DNA of 12,168 bases from Proteiniphilum sp. UBA5267 (lineage in GTDB: Bacteria; Bacteroidota; Bacteroidia; Bacteroidales; Dysgonomonadaceae), in the NCBI GenBank assembly GCA_002411515.1, contig DHTF01000069.1:1-12168 (forward strand), read 5' to 3'. This document shows, in pieces, positions 1-6,569 of the stretch (position 1 is the first letter of the stretch; every line of letters begins with the position of its first letter). Position numbers and translations under genes: made by a program. Below the pieces are notes generated by a model, which made no database searches, was not told the origin of the DNA, and saw only the letters and a list, made by a program, of their open reading frames with translations.

Positions 1-341
1 CTGTCGTCTTGCGGAGCTTCTTCGGCCCGGCCTTCTGAGGCTGCATGGGATGCAGCGGGCTTCTCGGGTTCTTCATAGTCCGTATCAAAATCCTTGGGAT
101 GACCAATGCTGGAGATGACGGCCTCCACATCTTCGTCGGTAATGCAGTTGATGCCATGCTTCAGCCTGTTACCAAACAACTCGGCGATACGGCATTCAAT
201 GTCATTGACAATCTCATCGCCTCCCTCCTCCTTCGAGAAATAACGCTGGAGACTTTCAATGTACTGCCTTAATATCTCATAAGCGGTCTCTTCGATGGCA
301 ATGACCTGCCCCTGAAAATTAATGTTGATTACTTTCTTCAT
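1..341 (-). CDS. PspC-domain envelope stress protein, N-terminal part (runs off left edge)
   Basis: The minus strand from the ATG at 341 stays open for 113 codons to the window edge. The protein begins MKKVININFQGQVIAIEE and continues with RYFSKEEGGDEIVNDIECRI and AELFGNRL. This is the usual N-terminal module of Bacteroidota PspC-domain proteins: a short beta segment, a helix, the EGGDEI acidic stretch, then a segment ending in VISSIGHPKDF. It turns into a low-complexity, Glu/Ala/Pro-rich linker near residues 93-113. The membrane-embedded PspC domain would follow the linker and is outside the window. PspC proteins are inner-membrane proteins linked to envelope stress. The gene lies 54 bases downstream of the PadR gene on the same strand with no terminator between them, so the two are probably co-transcribed. 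The family call rests on the N-terminal module only. Confidence 0.75.
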   Translation of the reverse strand, partial: MKKVININFQGQVIAIEETAYEILRQYIESLQRYFSKEEGGDEIVNDIECRIAELFGNRLKHGINCITDEDVEAVISSIGHPKDFDTDYEEPEKPAASHAASEGRAEEAPQDD

Positions 342-395
342 GCGATTCGTCTGTATTTTTGATGTTGATCTGTTGTTGTGTTGTAATGTGATCCG

Positions 396-761
396 TTATG
401 ATAAACTGGAGAACTGATCTTCTGTTTGTTCCTGATTTTGTCGCGTGACGGTGGCTACACCGGTTGCCAGTTCCTGCCACGTAGCTTCCAGCAAGGTGTA
501 GAATTTGCTCCCCTTATCGGTGAGACGAAAGTATTTGCGTGGGGGCCCCGATGTACTTTCTACCCATTGATAAGTGAGGATCTCTGCATTCTTCAGCCTG
601 TTGAGCAAAGGATAGAGGGTGCCTTCCAGCAGCTGCAAGCCCGCATTCTTCATTTCATCAATGATGTCACCCGGATAAGCTTCGCCCCGCTTGATAATGG
701 AAAGGATGCAATATTCCAAAACTCCCTTTCGCATCTGACTTTGCGTATTCTCGATATTCAT
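396..761 (-). CDS. PadR-family transcriptional regulator
   Basis: This 121-residue protein fits the usual size of short PadR regulators. Residues about 9-85 form the winged helix-turn-helix. Visible hallmarks are the start MRKGVLEYCILSII, the recognition-helix segment EGTLYPLLNRLKN (about 46-58), and the wing with GPPRKYFRLTDKG (about 72-84). The C-terminal helix after residue 85 is short and would serve dimerisation. PadR proteins are usually repressors that respond to small molecules or stress and control neighbouring genes. Here the next gene downstream encodes a PspC-domain protein, so control of that protein and autoregulation are likely. An imperfect palindrome overlaps the predicted promoter at 810-830. 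The ATG at 761 is preceded by an A-rich stretch with AAGAAG, and no better start is visible. Confidence 0.9.
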   Translation of the reverse strand: MNIENTQSQMRKGVLEYCILSIIKRGEAYPGDIIDEMKNAGLQLLEGTLYPLLNRLKNAEILTYQWVESTSGPPRKYFRLTDKGSKFYTLLEATWQELATGVATVTRQNQEQTEDQFSSLS

Positions 762-790
762 GTCTTCTTATTTATGTGCATTCAACACTA

Positions 791-821
791 CAAAATTACA
801 TTAAACAAAGTATTATGCAAT
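791..821 (-). promoter_or_regulatory. Predicted Bacteroidetes-type promoter of padR-pspC
   Basis: On the minus strand, TAATTTTG (798 to 791) matches the Bacteroidetes -7 consensus TAnnTTTG in full. ATTG (821 to 818) is a 3-of-4 match to the -33 TTTG, and the spacer is 19 bases. Transcription would start near 784, leaving a leader of roughly 20 bases before the padR ATG at 761. The call is a consensus match by eye. Confidence 0.45.
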
Positions 822-830
822 ACATAGTAC
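810..830. promoter_or_regulatory. Imperfect palindrome, candidate PadR operator
   Basis: The arms GTATTATG (810-817) and CATAGTAC (823-830) are complementary at 7 of 8 positions around a 5-base centre. The element contains the predicted -33 hexamer region of the padR promoter. PadR proteins bind as dimers to inverted repeats, often with ATG/CAT half-sites, next to their own genes. Binding here would block RNA polymerase. The role as operator is inferred from position and symmetry. Confidence 0.4.
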
Positions 831-983
831 CAAATATTTTCTTTGCCTTATATTTTTTTAACTTTTACGCCCGCAAATATCCACATCCTTGTGGCATAAT
901 GACAGGCCTCCATGAAGAGATTGAAGAGAAAAGTAACCTCCATGAGCAAAAAAAAAATTATATTTGTGCTTTATTCATCAGCA

Positions 984-2225
984 ATGTCATTACAAGGGAA
1001 ACATATCGTTTTGGGCATTACCGGCAGCATCGCTGCCTACAAGTCGGCCATTCTCACCCGGTTGCTCATAAAGAAGGGAGCGGAGGTGCAGATTGTGATC
1101 ACACCGGCCGGCAAGGAGTTTATCACGCCGGTTACCCTCTCGGCCCTCTCGGGACGACCCGTGATCAGTGAGTTCTTTGCCACCGGCGACGGCACATGGC
1201 ACAGCCATGTGGACCTGGGTCTGTGGGCCGACCTGATGATTGTGGCTCCCGCAACTGCCTCTACTCTTGCCAAGATGGCAAATGGTGTGGCCGACAACAT
1301 GTTGATCACCACATACCTTTCTATGAAGGCGCCTGTTTTTGTGGCACCGGCCATGGATCTGGATATGTTCCGCCATATCACCACCAGCCGGAATGTTGAA
1401 AGGCTGAAGCGCGATGGCGTACAGGTTATCGAACCCACCGAAGGAGAGTTGGCCAGTCACCTCGAAGGCAAAGGGCGGATGGAGGAACCGGAAAATATCG
1501 TAGCCGTCATCGAACAGTTCTTTGCCGCTCAAAACGATCTGCAGGGGAAAAAAATAATGATCACGGCAGGCCCCACCTATGAACGGATCGATCCGGTGCG
1601 TTTCATTGGCAATTTCTCTTCCGGCAAGATGGGATTTGCCCTGGCCGAAGAATGTGCCACACGCGGTGCAGAGATGTTGCTGATTGCCGGACCGACCGCC
1701 CTGAAGACCATACACCCCCACATCAGACGCATCGATGTGGAATCGGCCCAGCAGATGTATAACGCCGCAGTGAACGCTTTCCCCCAAATGGATGCAGCCA
1801 TCCTCTCTGCTGCCGTAGCTGATTACCGTCCCCTGCAGTCCCGGTCTGAAAAAATGAAACGGGAAGGACAGGACGAATTCAACCTCACCCTGACGACCAA
1901 TCCCGACATCGCCGCATCGCTCGGCCAGATGAAAGCTGCACATCAAACCCTCATCGGTTTTGCGCTGGAAACAAACGACGAAGAGCAGAATGCCCACAAA
2001 AAGATGGAGAGAAAAAATCTCGACTTCATCGTTCTCAACTCCCTGCAGGACAAAGGTGCCGGCTTTGGTGGCGATACCAACAAAGTAACCATCCTCTCCC
2101 GCGACGGCAACAAGAGTTCGTTTGGTCTGAAATCAAAAAAAGAGGTCGCCAAAGATATTGTCGACACCGTTTTTCACATTGAACCGTTCCACCCTATTCA
2201 GGATAATTCAGTCAAAACCGGGTAA
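984..2225 (+). CDS. coaBC: Bifunctional phosphopantothenoylcysteine decarboxylase / phosphopantothenate-cysteine ligase (CoaBC)
   Basis: This cytosolic enzyme carries out two steps of coenzyme A synthesis. CoaB joins 4'-phosphopantothenate to cysteine using CTP, and CoaC decarboxylates the product with FMN. With the start at 984 the protein has 413 residues, close to the family length. The CoaC half (about 1-185) shows the FMN-binding segment GITGSIAAYK (11-20), His75, WADLMIVAPATAST, PAMDLDMF (122-129) and GKGRM. The CoaB half shows ITAGPTYERIDPVR, FIGNFSSGKMG with Asn210, the AAVADY segment, and EKMK with the CTP-site lysine near 290. Upstream in-frame ATGs exist at 912 and 942, but they add a tail that the family lacks. 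The start at 984 gives MSLQGKHIVLGITG and brings His75 and Asn210 to the E. coli numbering. Residue 125 is Asp where E. coli has Asn, and 158 is Ser where E. coli has Cys, which may be normal for this phylum. Confidence 0.95.
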   Translation: MSLQGKHIVLGITGSIAAYKSAILTRLLIKKGAEVQIVITPAGKEFITPVTLSALSGRPVISEFFATGDGTWHSHVDLGLWADLMIVAPATASTLAKMANGVADNMLITTYLSMKAPVFVAPAMDLDMFRHITTSRNVERLKRDGVQVIEPTEGELASHLEGKGRMEEPENIVAVIEQFFAAQNDLQGKKIMITAGPTYERIDPVRFIGNFSSGKMGFALAEECATRGAEMLLIAGPTALKTIHPHIRRIDVESAQQMYNAAVNAFPQMDAAILSAAVADYRPLQSRSEKMKREGQDEFNLTLTTNPDIAASLGQMKAAHQTLIGFALETNDEEQNAHKKMERKNLDFIVLNSLQDKGAGFGGDTNKVTILSRDGNKSSFGLKSKKEVAKDIVDTVFHIEPFHPIQDNSVKTG

Positions 2226-2235
2226 CCGGTTTTTT
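2214..2235 (+). terminator. Hairpin with T-tract at the coaBC 3' end
   Basis: AAAACCGG (2214-2221) and CCGGTTTT (2226-2233) form a perfect 8-bp stem with the loop GTAA, followed by T bases to 2235. The stem overlaps the coaBC stop codon (2223-2225), and the T-tract ends one base before the first ATG of the M23 gene. It has the form of an intrinsic terminator. It could instead act as a partial attenuator or mask the first M23 start, because there is no room for a separate M23 promoter behind it. Confidence 0.5.
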
Positions 2236-2236
2236 A

Positions 2237-3946
2237 ATGAAAAAACCACACACAATGAAAATCAATCACTCCATATTTATATACATTTTTTTATTTGTTG
2301 TATACAACTCCTCCACTTTCTCTCAGCAATACAGATATCCGCTAACAATTCCACCCGCCTTCAGTGCAAATTTCGGAGAACTGCGCAGCAACCACTTCCA
2401 CTCGGGATTGGATTTCAAAACAGAGCAGACCGTAAACAAACCCGTCGTGGCCATCGAAGAGGGCTATGTCTCCCGCATCAGCGTCTCTCCCGGCGGATTT
2501 GGACTGGCACTCTATGTGGATCACCCTTCTACAGGCCATACCAGCGTGTATGCCCATCTGAACAGTTTTTCAAAAGAGATTGCCGACTGGGTCAAAAAGA
2601 ATCAGTATGAGCAGGAGCGTTTCCAGGTAACCCTTCATCCTGAAAAAGGGCAATTTCCTGTGAAGCGGGGTGAACAGATCGCGCTAAGTGGCAACAGAGG
2701 CAGCTCGGGCGGTCCGCACCTGCACTTCGAGATTCGGGATAGCCACACCGAAGAACCGCTGGATGCGCTGGCATATTTACCCCTTGTGGCCGACACCCAG
2801 AAACCGGACCTGCGGGGTATCGCCTTTTATCCCCAAAAGGATAAGGGTCTCATTAACGGCAGCAACGATCCCCTGCGGATTAATATCAGCAAAGATGGCC
2901 AAGGCAATCCTCTGGCACCAGGCCGGACAATCAATGCCTGGGGACGGATTGGCGTGGGTGTGAAGGCATACGACCGGATGAACGGGCAATCCAATATCTA
3001 CGGAGTAAAGCACATCCGCCTGTTTGTGGACGGGAAGCTGGTTTTCAGAAGCTCCATAGACCGGTTTTCATTTTCAGACACCCGCATGTTGAATTCATTT
3101 ATCGACTTTGAAGATTGGAGTGAACAGCGCTCCTTTTATATGAAATCGTTCGTCGACCCCGGCAACAGGCTCCCCTTTTATGAAACAAGCAACAACGGCT
3201 ACATCGACATCACCGAAGAGCGGGAATATCGTTTCCGTTATGAGCTGGAAGATCATGCAGGCAACCGGCTCGACTATCGCTTCAGCGTGCTGGGCAAACC
3301 ACAGGAGATTCCAGCTCCCCTACCCTGTAAAAACTGGTTCACCTGGAACCTGAACAACTCCTTTCTCGAAATGGGATTCTCGCTCTCCATTCCAGCGGGT
3401 AACCTGTACAGCGACATCTGTTTCATACATCGCAAGACCGAAAGCCACACCTACTACTCTCACCTACACCAGGTGAACGACAAACCGGTGCCGCTTCATC
3501 AGGGTGCAGAGCTGTGGATCGGGCTGCACACCGACACGCTGCAGAACAGGAGCAAATACGGGATTGTAAAGATCAACGACAATGGTTCGGAAAGCTGGAT
3601 TGGGGGAACCTATAAGCGAGGTGGCATTGCTGCTACTATACGGGAACTGGGCGACTGCTATGCCGTGTCATCTGACACCCTGCCTCCCACCATCACGCCC
3701 CTGTCTCCAGGGAACTGGGTAAAGCAGCGTTGCATCAAGGTAAGACTCAGCGACAACAAAAGCGGCATCGCCTCCTTCCGGGGTGAGATAAACGGAAAGT
3801 TTGTACTCTTCACGCACGACGTCAAATCAAATGTGTATACTTATCTCTTCGACGATGCAAGGCTGAACAAAGGAGAACAGCTGACACTGGTTTTCACGGC
3901 CATCGACGGAGCCGGCAACAGCAGCGAATACGAAAAAGTACTATAA
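2237..3946 (+). CDS. Secreted M23 (LytM-type) peptidase with C-terminal beta domains
   Basis: This 569-residue protein has an N-terminal export signal: a hydrophobic stretch at about 13-23 (IFIYIFLFVVY), with likely cleavage near SSTFS-QQ (about 29). The M23 domain covers about 40-180 and has the full zinc site and catalytic histidines: H55 and D59 in HSGLD, H107 in YAHL, and H161/H163 in HLHFE. M23 enzymes cut peptide bridges in peptidoglycan, so a cell-wall role in the periplasm is likely. The remaining two thirds look beta-rich, and the last 90 or so residues (from TLPPTITPLSPG) resemble an Ig-like fold. Long M23 proteins of this layout are common in Bacteroidota. A second ATG at 2255 gives MKINHSIFIY and has a better A-rich upstream region, so it may be the real start. 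The gene follows coaBC by 11 bases and overlaps the 3' end of pncB by 6 bases. Confidence 0.9.
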   Translation: MKKPHTMKINHSIFIYIFLFVVYNSSTFSQQYRYPLTIPPAFSANFGELRSNHFHSGLDFKTEQTVNKPVVAIEEGYVSRISVSPGGFGLALYVDHPSTGHTSVYAHLNSFSKEIADWVKKNQYEQERFQVTLHPEKGQFPVKRGEQIALSGNRGSSGGPHLHFEIRDSHTEEPLDALAYLPLVADTQKPDLRGIAFYPQKDKGLINGSNDPLRINISKDGQGNPLAPGRTINAWGRIGVGVKAYDRMNGQSNIYGVKHIRLFVDGKLVFRSSIDRFSFSDTRMLNSFIDFEDWSEQRSFYMKSFVDPGNRLPFYETSNNGYIDITEEREYRFRYELEDHAGNRLDYRFSVLGKPQEIPAPLPCKNWFTWNLNNSFLEMGFSLSIPAGNLYSDICFIHRKTESHTYYSHLHQVNDKPVPLHQGAELWIGLHTDTLQNRSKYGIVKINDNGSESWIGGTYKRGGIAATIRELGDCYAVSSDTLPPTITPLSPGNWVKQRCIKVRLSDNKSGIASFRGEINGKFVLFTHDVKSNVYTYLFDDARLNKGEQLTLVFTAIDGAGNSSEYEKVL

Positions 3947-5113
3947 CCCCAGCGTCTCTTTCACTAGCGCTATCTCCCGCTCACTGCCGGTATGCTTTCC
4001 TTCCACATCGGAGAGTTTCACGCACTCCTGCCACTCCTCTTTCGCCGTCATCTTGCAGCGGAAGAGCTTCATCACGATATTCAAACTTTTGATCTCAGCC
4101 GACACATCGTTGGTGAGGTTGGTGCCAATGCCGAAAGTGACGCCAATGCGGTCACCGCAATACTTCTTAATTTCGATTACTTTATCTACATTCAGGCTGT
4201 CGGAGAAAACAAGGTATTTCATTTTGGGATTCACGCGCAGCTCCTCGTACCGCTGTATTACCTTGTCGGCAAAAAGAAACGGGTCGCCGCTATCGTGGCG
4301 TAGGCTGGTGAAGAGCGCAGCATGCTTCTTGCTGAAATTGCGCAGAAACACGTCGGTGGTATAGGTGTCGGTCAGCACCGTTCCCAAATCTCCGTCGTAG
4401 ACGTTGATCCAATCTTCCATCGACATGTAATTGGCCATCTTGTAGCCATAAATGGAACCATGAAACTGTACCCACTCATGGGGATGAGTTCCGGAGACGT
4501 TGAGGTTGTGCTTGTAAGCCATGTAAACATTGCTGGTGCCGAACAGGCTTTCGCCGGCATGCTGCTTCAGCAGTTCGGTGACCCTGTCCTCCACATCGAA
4601 ACTGAAGCGACGCCGCATTCCGAAAAGTGAGAACGTGATGCCCTGCTCCTTCATCCGGATCGCTTTGTCGATGGCAGCCTTTTCCATATACTTCACGTCG
4701 GGATGTTGACCCGACTCCCGGAACCATAGCTCGGAGATGGTGGCCAGTATGGGCGTCTCCCAGAGGGTTACCCTGTAGAGCAAACCGCTTGCCTTGATCT
4801 TCAACTTCGACTCTTCCAGCCGGATATCCAGTTCTGAAGGGTCGAACCGAAACCCTTTCAGAAAATCAATGTAAATGGGCGGCAGATAGGGCATCTGCTT
4901 CCGGATAAACGACTCCTCCCCGGCCGTGAGCGACAAATTGGCCATCTGCTCCAGCTCCTTCTTCAGCAGGCGATCGAATCCTTCGGGATAGTCACCGTTG
5001 TTTCGGTCCACGAACTCAAACTCTCCATATGCCCGGGGAAAGAGCTTTGAATAGGCATAGCTGGTGGTAAACTTATACAGGTCGGTATCGAGGATGCTGC
5101 TGATTATTCCCAT
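3941..5113 (-). CDS. pncB: Nicotinate phosphoribosyltransferase
   Basis: This cytosolic enzyme joins nicotinate to PRPP, with ATP hydrolysis, to form nicotinate mononucleotide in the Preiss-Handler salvage route to NAD. The protein has 390 residues, the usual length of the bacterial PncB class. The N-terminus shows ILDTDLYKFTTSYAY (7-21). VSGTHPHEW (207-214) carries the histidine (H212) that corresponds to the autophosphorylated His of the Salmonella enzyme. LTDTYTTDVF (247-256), LRHDSGDP (271-278) and VTFGIGTNLTND (325-336) are the conserved phosphate- and substrate-binding segments. The ATG at 5113 gives the standard N-terminus MGIISSILDTDLYK. The gene stands alone on the minus strand, converges with the M23 gene, and is preceded by the AT-rich gap with a gene remnant. 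A weak -7-like TATATTTT lies at 5133-5140, but no convincing -33 element accompanies it. Confidence 0.95.
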   Translation of the reverse strand: MGIISSILDTDLYKFTTSYAYSKLFPRAYGEFEFVDRNNGDYPEGFDRLLKKELEQMANLSLTAGEESFIRKQMPYLPPIYIDFLKGFRFDPSELDIRLEESKLKIKASGLLYRVTLWETPILATISELWFRESGQHPDVKYMEKAAIDKAIRMKEQGITFSLFGMRRRFSFDVEDRVTELLKQHAGESLFGTSNVYMAYKHNLNVSGTHPHEWVQFHGSIYGYKMANYMSMEDWINVYDGDLGTVLTDTYTTDVFLRNFSKKHAALFTSLRHDSGDPFLFADKVIQRYEELRVNPKMKYLVFSDSLNVDKVIEIKKYCGDRIGVTFGIGTNLTNDVSAEIKSLNIVMKLFRCKMTAKEEWQECVKLSDVEGKHTGSEREIALVKETLGL

Positions 5114-5621
5114 CTCTTGACATTATTATTGGTGAAAATATAAAACGCTTCAGACTTCGTTTCGTTCATCTTTTTACCAACCCACCATTTTAGTGTCATC
5201 GAAATAAACGGCGTAGCAACTAACTTTCACCAATTCTTTTTCAATAAAAAATCAGTAATATACATATGCACTACGCCTTCTATTGAATCTTTCCAAAACT
5301 CATCCATGGTAACTACATATTTTGGGTATTGGTCGTCAATGGATAAAAGATTTCCAAACTCACGTTCAAGAGTTTGGTTGTTTTCCAATTTATATGCATC
5401 CAATGTTTTTAAGGTTACAACTATAAGAATTACCAAATATCTAAAGTTTTTAGGGATATACCCCAAAATCATCCGATACTTCTGTTAAGAAGTCGACAAA
5501 TCTCAATTAAAACTGTGATGTGTTCCAATTCAACATATTTAATAAAAAACAGTAAATGTAACTTTTCAATATTGACTGAACAATCATTCTCCGATACAAC
5601 AGCAAGAAAAAAGGGTGTGGT
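5114..5621. other. AT-rich gap between lpxC and pncB without an intact gene
   Basis: These 508 bases are visibly richer in A and T than the genes on either side. They hold the ATPase remnant at 5227-5472, the outer half of the lpxC terminator at 5602-5621, and the upstream region of pncB (5114-5226). On the minus strand upstream of the remnant, another frame is open from about 5597 to 5473 (including FFIKYVELEHITVLIEIC), but I cannot assign it to a family. No transposase, terminal repeat or tRNA was seen. Confidence 0.6.
5227..5472 (-). pseudogene. Probable C-terminal remnant of an AAA/DUF4143-type ATP-binding protein
   Basis: The 81-codon frame has a C-terminal half, LENNQTLEREFGNLLSIDDQ then YPKYVVTMDEFWKDSIEG, that closely resembles the end of DUF4143-type ATP-binding proteins. 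Those usually have an EREFxxLxxIxDxYPKYVVSMD segment followed by a short IEGIxHxxxxDFLL tail, matched here by the ending GVVHMYITDFLLKKNW. Such proteins normally have about 380-420 residues with a Walker A/B ATPase in the N-terminal part, none of which is present here. The first 25 residues (from MILGYIPKNF) are hydrophobic and do not fit the family, so the ATG at 5472 is probably a chance start within decayed sequence. The local AT richness differs from that of the neighbours and fits a decaying accessory gene. An alternative is a small intact gene of unknown function. The match was made from memory of the family pattern. Confidence 0.5.
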
Positions 5622-5646
5622 CTAAACCAACACCCTTTTTTCTTGC
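5602..5646 (-). terminator. Strong intrinsic terminator of the efflux-lpxC operon
   Basis: GCAAGAAAAAAGGGTGT (5602-5618) and its exact complement at 5630-5646 form a 17-bp perfect stem. A further GG/CC pairing continues inside it with one bulged base, and the loop is TCTAAA. Read on the minus strand, the GGGTGT core is followed by ACACCC and six T bases, the form of a Rho-independent terminator. The upstream arm encodes the last residues of LpxC (QEKRVLV) and the stop codon lies at the loop. Because A- and T-tracts flank both sides, it could also stop transcription coming from the left. Confidence 0.8.
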
Positions 5647-6569
5647 ATCTCAAACATAGGCTCCGCTTGCATCTGCTCCAAGATCTTTCTTGCGAAGAGA
5701 TTATTCACACGATGACCGGGACGATTCGCGATGATGTGTCCTTTGATGAACCTGCCCACGAGGGCCACATCGCCGATCACATCCAACAACTTGTGGCGTG
5801 CCGGCTCGTTGGGAAATACAAGCGGCTTGTTCATCACATAACCCATCTTATCGATACTTTTCCGCTCGATTCCCATGATATCGGCCAGACGGTCTACTTC
5901 CTGCTGATCAATCAACTGATCGTTGATCACGATGGCGTTATCCAGGTCGCCTCCCTTGATCAGTCCGTGTTTTAGAAGCTGTTCGATCTCCTTGATGAAC
6001 ACAAAGGTCCTGCACATGGAGATGTCCGTCGTAAAGTCGGTGAGACGATCAAGCGAAGCGTGCTGCAACGGTAAGACCGCCGAGTCGAAGACAATCTGCA
6101 CCTCTACACGGAAGTGATCGGCGGGAAGCAATTTGAGATAAGACCCGGTCTCGGCATCCACATATTCTATGGGCTCCTCAACCTCGAAATAGATCCGCTC
6201 TTTGGCCTGTACTTCAAACCCTACCCGTTGAATCTGTCGCACATATTCGATGGAGCTCCCGTCGAGGATTGGGAACTCGGGTGAATCGACTTCTATCAGG
6301 CAGTTGTCGATCTCACATCCGTAGAGTGCCGCCAGCGCATGTTCTATGGTTGCGACCTCCACTCCGCCGACCGACAGGAGGGTGCATCGCTGGGAATGTT
6401 TCACATTCCCAGCCGAAGCAATGATGACAGGACTCTCTTCCAGATCAGTACGTTGGATCCGGTAACCAAAATCTACCGGTGCCGGACGAAAGGTGACAGT
6501 GGTTTTTAATCCACTGTGCAATCCTTTCCCATTGAGAGAGAACGACTCTTTTATGGTTCTTTGTTTCAT
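5622..6569 (-). CDS. lpxC: UDP-3-O-acyl-N-acetylglucosamine deacetylase, stand-alone form
   Basis: LpxC removes the acetyl group from UDP-3-O-acyl-GlcNAc in the cytosol, the committed step of lipid A synthesis, with a zinc ion. The chosen start at 6569 gives 315 residues beginning MKQRTIKESFSLNGKGLHSG, the normal N-terminus. An ATG 24 bases further up would add eight residues (MERGRYDL) inside the upstream gene. Catalytic residues are present: E76 and H77 (TIEHALAAL), H259 and D263 as zinc ligands (RHKLLD), and H286 (RPGHRVNN). CRTFVF and GGDLDNAIVI are also conserved. The insert around 220-255 before FPNEPARHK resembles Bacteroidota LpxC. In many Bacteroidota, LpxC is fused at its C-terminus to FabZ in a protein of about 460 residues; this one ends after MQEKRVLV and no FabZ sequence follows. 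The stop TAA of the PII-like gene overlaps the ATG (TAATG), which implies translational coupling. It may be the only LpxC or a second copy; the window cannot tell. Confidence 0.93.
   Translation of the reverse strand: MKQRTIKESFSLNGKGLHSGLKTTVTFRPAPVDFGYRIQRTDLEESPVIIASAGNVKHSQRCTLLSVGGVEVATIEHALAALYGCEIDNCLIEVDSPEFPILDGSSIEYVRQIQRVGFEVQAKERIYFEVEEPIEYVDAETGSYLKLLPADHFRVEVQIVFDSAVLPLQHASLDRLTDFTTDISMCRTFVFIKEIEQLLKHGLIKGGDLDNAIVINDQLIDQQEVDRLADIMGIERKSIDKMGYVMNKPLVFPNEPARHKLLDVIGDVALVGRFIKGHIIANRPGHRVNNLFARKILEQMQAEPMFEMQEKRVLV
6389..6413. repeat. Perfect 11-bp inverted repeat inside lpxC
   Basis: GCTGGGAATGT (6389-6399) and ACATTCCCAGC (6403-6413) are exact complements separated by three bases. 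In the lpxC message this would form a stable hairpin over codons of about 53-60, which encode AGNVKHSQ. The repeat is directly visible; a function in translation or mRNA stability is unproven. Confidence 0.7.

Noticed and set aside
859..866. TAACTTTT as a -7 element for a coaBC promoter
   Set aside because: The last base misses the consensus, and the nearest TTTG (842-845) is only 13 bases upstream, too close for a -33 element.
881..894. Small hairpin CCACA-TCCT-TGTGG upstream of coaBC
   Set aside because: A 5-bp stem without a T-tract or a conserved leader pattern is not enough to call a regulatory RNA.
907..945. CCTCCATGA repeated at 907 and 937, each holding an in-frame ATG for coaBC
   Set aside because: A 9-base repeat is weak evidence, and both starts add an N-terminal tail not seen in the CoaBC family.
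426..1171. Two plus-strand open frames across padR and the start of coaBC
   Set aside because: They overlap well-supported genes in other frames and show no recognisable domain.
990..1997. A 335-codon minus-strand open frame opposite coaBC
   Set aside because: It is the antisense shadow of a fully recognised gene, is rich in Cys, His and Gly without family motifs, and has no start context.
5104..5169. A 21-codon minus-strand frame overlapping the pncB start, a possible leader peptide
   Set aside because: It has no run of regulatory codons and no attenuator hairpin, and such a short frame is expected by chance in AT-rich DNA.
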